DNA from: Clostridia bacterium
Lineage (GTDB): Bacteria; Bacillota; Clostridia; UBA1381
Direction of reading: 5' to 3'
DNA length: 15,055 nt
NCBI GenBank assembly: GCA_008668455.1
Contig: RQCD01000115.1
Span: 1 to 15,055, forward strand
The translations under genes were made by a program, and so were the position numbers. This document shows, piece by piece, positions 14,041 to 15,055 of the stretch (its first letter is position 1; each line of letters starts with the position of its first letter). Under the pieces are notes generated by a model. It ran no database searches, was not told where the DNA came from, and saw only the letters and a program-made list of their open reading frames with translations.

Positions 14041-14763
14041 ATGAAAATTGCTGCGGTGACCGATATTGGCCGGCATCGGAAAATCAATGAGGACAGCTAC
14101 TTTATCTACCGGAACGAAAATCTTCTGGGCGGTATGGTGGCAGACGGCATGGGCGGACATCAGGCAGGCGAGCTTGCAAGTAAATTAGTTGCCGATACGG
14201 TCAAAAACTGGATGATGAATGAATTTAATCCTGAAATGGATTATGTAGAGGCGGGGGAAATGATTCGCCGTGCCTTTCTTGAGGCAAATACCTTAGTGTA
14301 TGAGCGATCCCGGCACAATCCTGCGCTTTCCGGCATGGGAACAACAGCAACGCTTGCGATGATTTACCGGGAAAAGCTGATCACGGTTCATGTGGGAGAC
14401 AGCCGGAGCTATTTAATCGGCGATAATATCAGCCAGATCACAAGAGATCATTCCCTGGTGCAGGAGCTTCTAAGCCGCGGAGAAATCAGCCGGGAGGCGG
14501 CGGCAAACCATCCGAATAAAAATTGTATCACGCGTGCCGTCGGTGCAGAACCGGATATTAAGGTAGATGTCGGAATCCGGAGCTATCAGGGCGAAACGGT
14601 GCTTCTGTGCAGCGACGGTCTTACGAATGTTGTTTCAGATGAACAGATTTACGATATTATCACAGCGGAAGAGGATTTGCAGTCCGGGGCAGAAGAATTA
14701 GTTGCTCTTGCCAATAAAAAGGGCGGACCGGACAATATTACAGTCGTTGTGTTTCAAAAGTGA
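14041..14763 (+). CDS. prpC: PP2C-family Ser/Thr protein phosphatase PrpC/Stp
   Basis: Metal-dependent phosphatase of 240 aa that removes phosphate from Ser/Thr, partner of the kinase that follows. PP2C motifs are complete: GRHRKINEDSYF (10-21), ADGMGGHQAGE (34-44, metal-binding Asp35), GMGTTATLAMI, VHVGDSRSYL, LLCSDGLTN (Asp192) and GGPDNITVVVF (228-238, Asp231). No membrane segment, so cytoplasmic. I chose ATG 14041 because GAGGTGG (14029-14035) is an ideal ribosome site just upstream; the GTG at 14032 lies inside it. It starts 15 nt after the rlmN stop. Confidence 0.96.
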   Translation: MKIAAVTDIGRHRKINEDSYFIYRNENLLGGMVADGMGGHQAGELASKLVADTVKNWMMNEFNPEMDYVEAGEMIRRAFLEANTLVYERSRHNPALSGMGTTATLAMIYREKLITVHVGDSRSYLIGDNISQITRDHSLVQELLSRGEISREAAANHPNKNCITRAVGAEPDIKVDVGIRSYQGETVLLCSDGLTNVVSDEQIYDIITAEEDLQSGAEELVALANKKGGPDNITVVVFQK

Positions 14764-14786
14764 TACAGAAAGGAATGAATCAATTC

Positions 14787-15055
14787 ATGATAGGAGATAA
14801 TCTCATCGGTACAACGCTTGGTGATCGCTATGAAATTTTAGAGGTGATCGGCTCGGGCGGTATGGCAACGGTTTATAAGGCGCGTTGTAAGTTTTTAAAC
14901 CGCTATGTTGCCGTGAAGGTCATTAAGGAAGCCTTAATGGGAGATCCGGAGGCAATCCGGAAATTTAATCAGGAAGCAAGAGCAGCTGCCAGTCTTTCGC
15001 ACCATAATATTGTTTCGGTATTTGACGTCGGGCAGACGGACTCTCTATATTATAT
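14787..15055 (+). CDS. prkC: eukaryotic-type Ser/Thr protein kinase PrkC, 5' part only
   Basis: The first 89 codons are in the window and the gene runs off its end. The glycine-rich loop IGSGGMATVYKA (about 22-33) and the ATP-binding Lys in VAVKVIKE (about 43-50) identify a Hanks-type kinase. HHNIVSVFDVG follows as in PrkC. In Firmicutes the full protein has a transmembrane helix and extracellular PASTA repeats that sense peptidoglycan; those parts are not visible. The start is uncertain. ATG 14787 is 12-13 nt from the AAAGGA site (14769-14774), and an in-frame ATG at 14775 adds four residues but is only about 1 nt from it. It follows prpC by about 23 nt, the usual phosphatase-kinase pair. 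Confidence 0.93.
   Translation, partial: MIGDNLIGTTLGDRYEILEVIGSGGMATVYKARCKFLNRYVAVKVIKEALMGDPEAIRKFNQEARAAASLSHHNIVSVFDVGQTDSLYY

Overview
The window looks like chromosomal DNA of a low-to-moderate GC, spore-lineage Clostridia, possibly Lachnospiraceae. The signs are a sporulation-type sigma-H gene, strong SigA-like promoters (TTGACA-17-TATAAT), purine-rich Shine-Dalgarno sites, frequent GTG/TTG starts, and the Firmicutes housekeeping cluster yicC-remA-gmk-rpoZ-priA-def-fmt-rsmB-rlmN-prpC-prkC. The family assignment is inference. I see no IS element, prophage gene, CRISPR array, rRNA or canonical tRNA.

Layout. (1) 1-1263, plus strand: an AT-rich upstream region with a possible Spo0A box, a consensus promoter, sigH, a structured stretch that folds like a degenerate tRNA, a small double zinc-ribbon protein, and a strong intrinsic terminator. 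(2) 4525-1263, minus strand: an operon proB-proA-lrgA-lrgB with a 4-nt overlap, a 3-nt gap and a 4-nt overlap, driven by TTTACA-17-TATAAT. Just past lrgB lies what looks like the last ~25 codons of a lost nucleotidyltransferase gene. (3) 4456-4712: an AT-rich divergent promoter region. (4) 4662 to the window end, plus strand: a long operon-like run. yicC (RNA decay), remA, gmk, rpoZ, priA (replication restart), def and fmt (N-formyl-Met cycle), a membrane zinc metallopeptidase (YugP family), rsmB and rlmN (rRNA methylation), prpC and the start of prkC (Ser/Thr phosphatase/kinase pair).

Most genes are ordinary. The points that deserve attention are these. gmk has no ATG, GTG or TTG that would retain its P-loop, and appears to start at an AUU overlapping the remA stop codon, or else to be reached by a frameshift. 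Peptide deformylase has lost the metal-ligand Cys, and the Glu two residues before it, in its second signature motif. Three tandem ~90-100-bp repeats with a conserved hairpin sit between yugP and rsmB. A tRNA-like fold lies between sigH and the zinc-ribbon gene. I did not find a convincing wholly new multi-gene system here.
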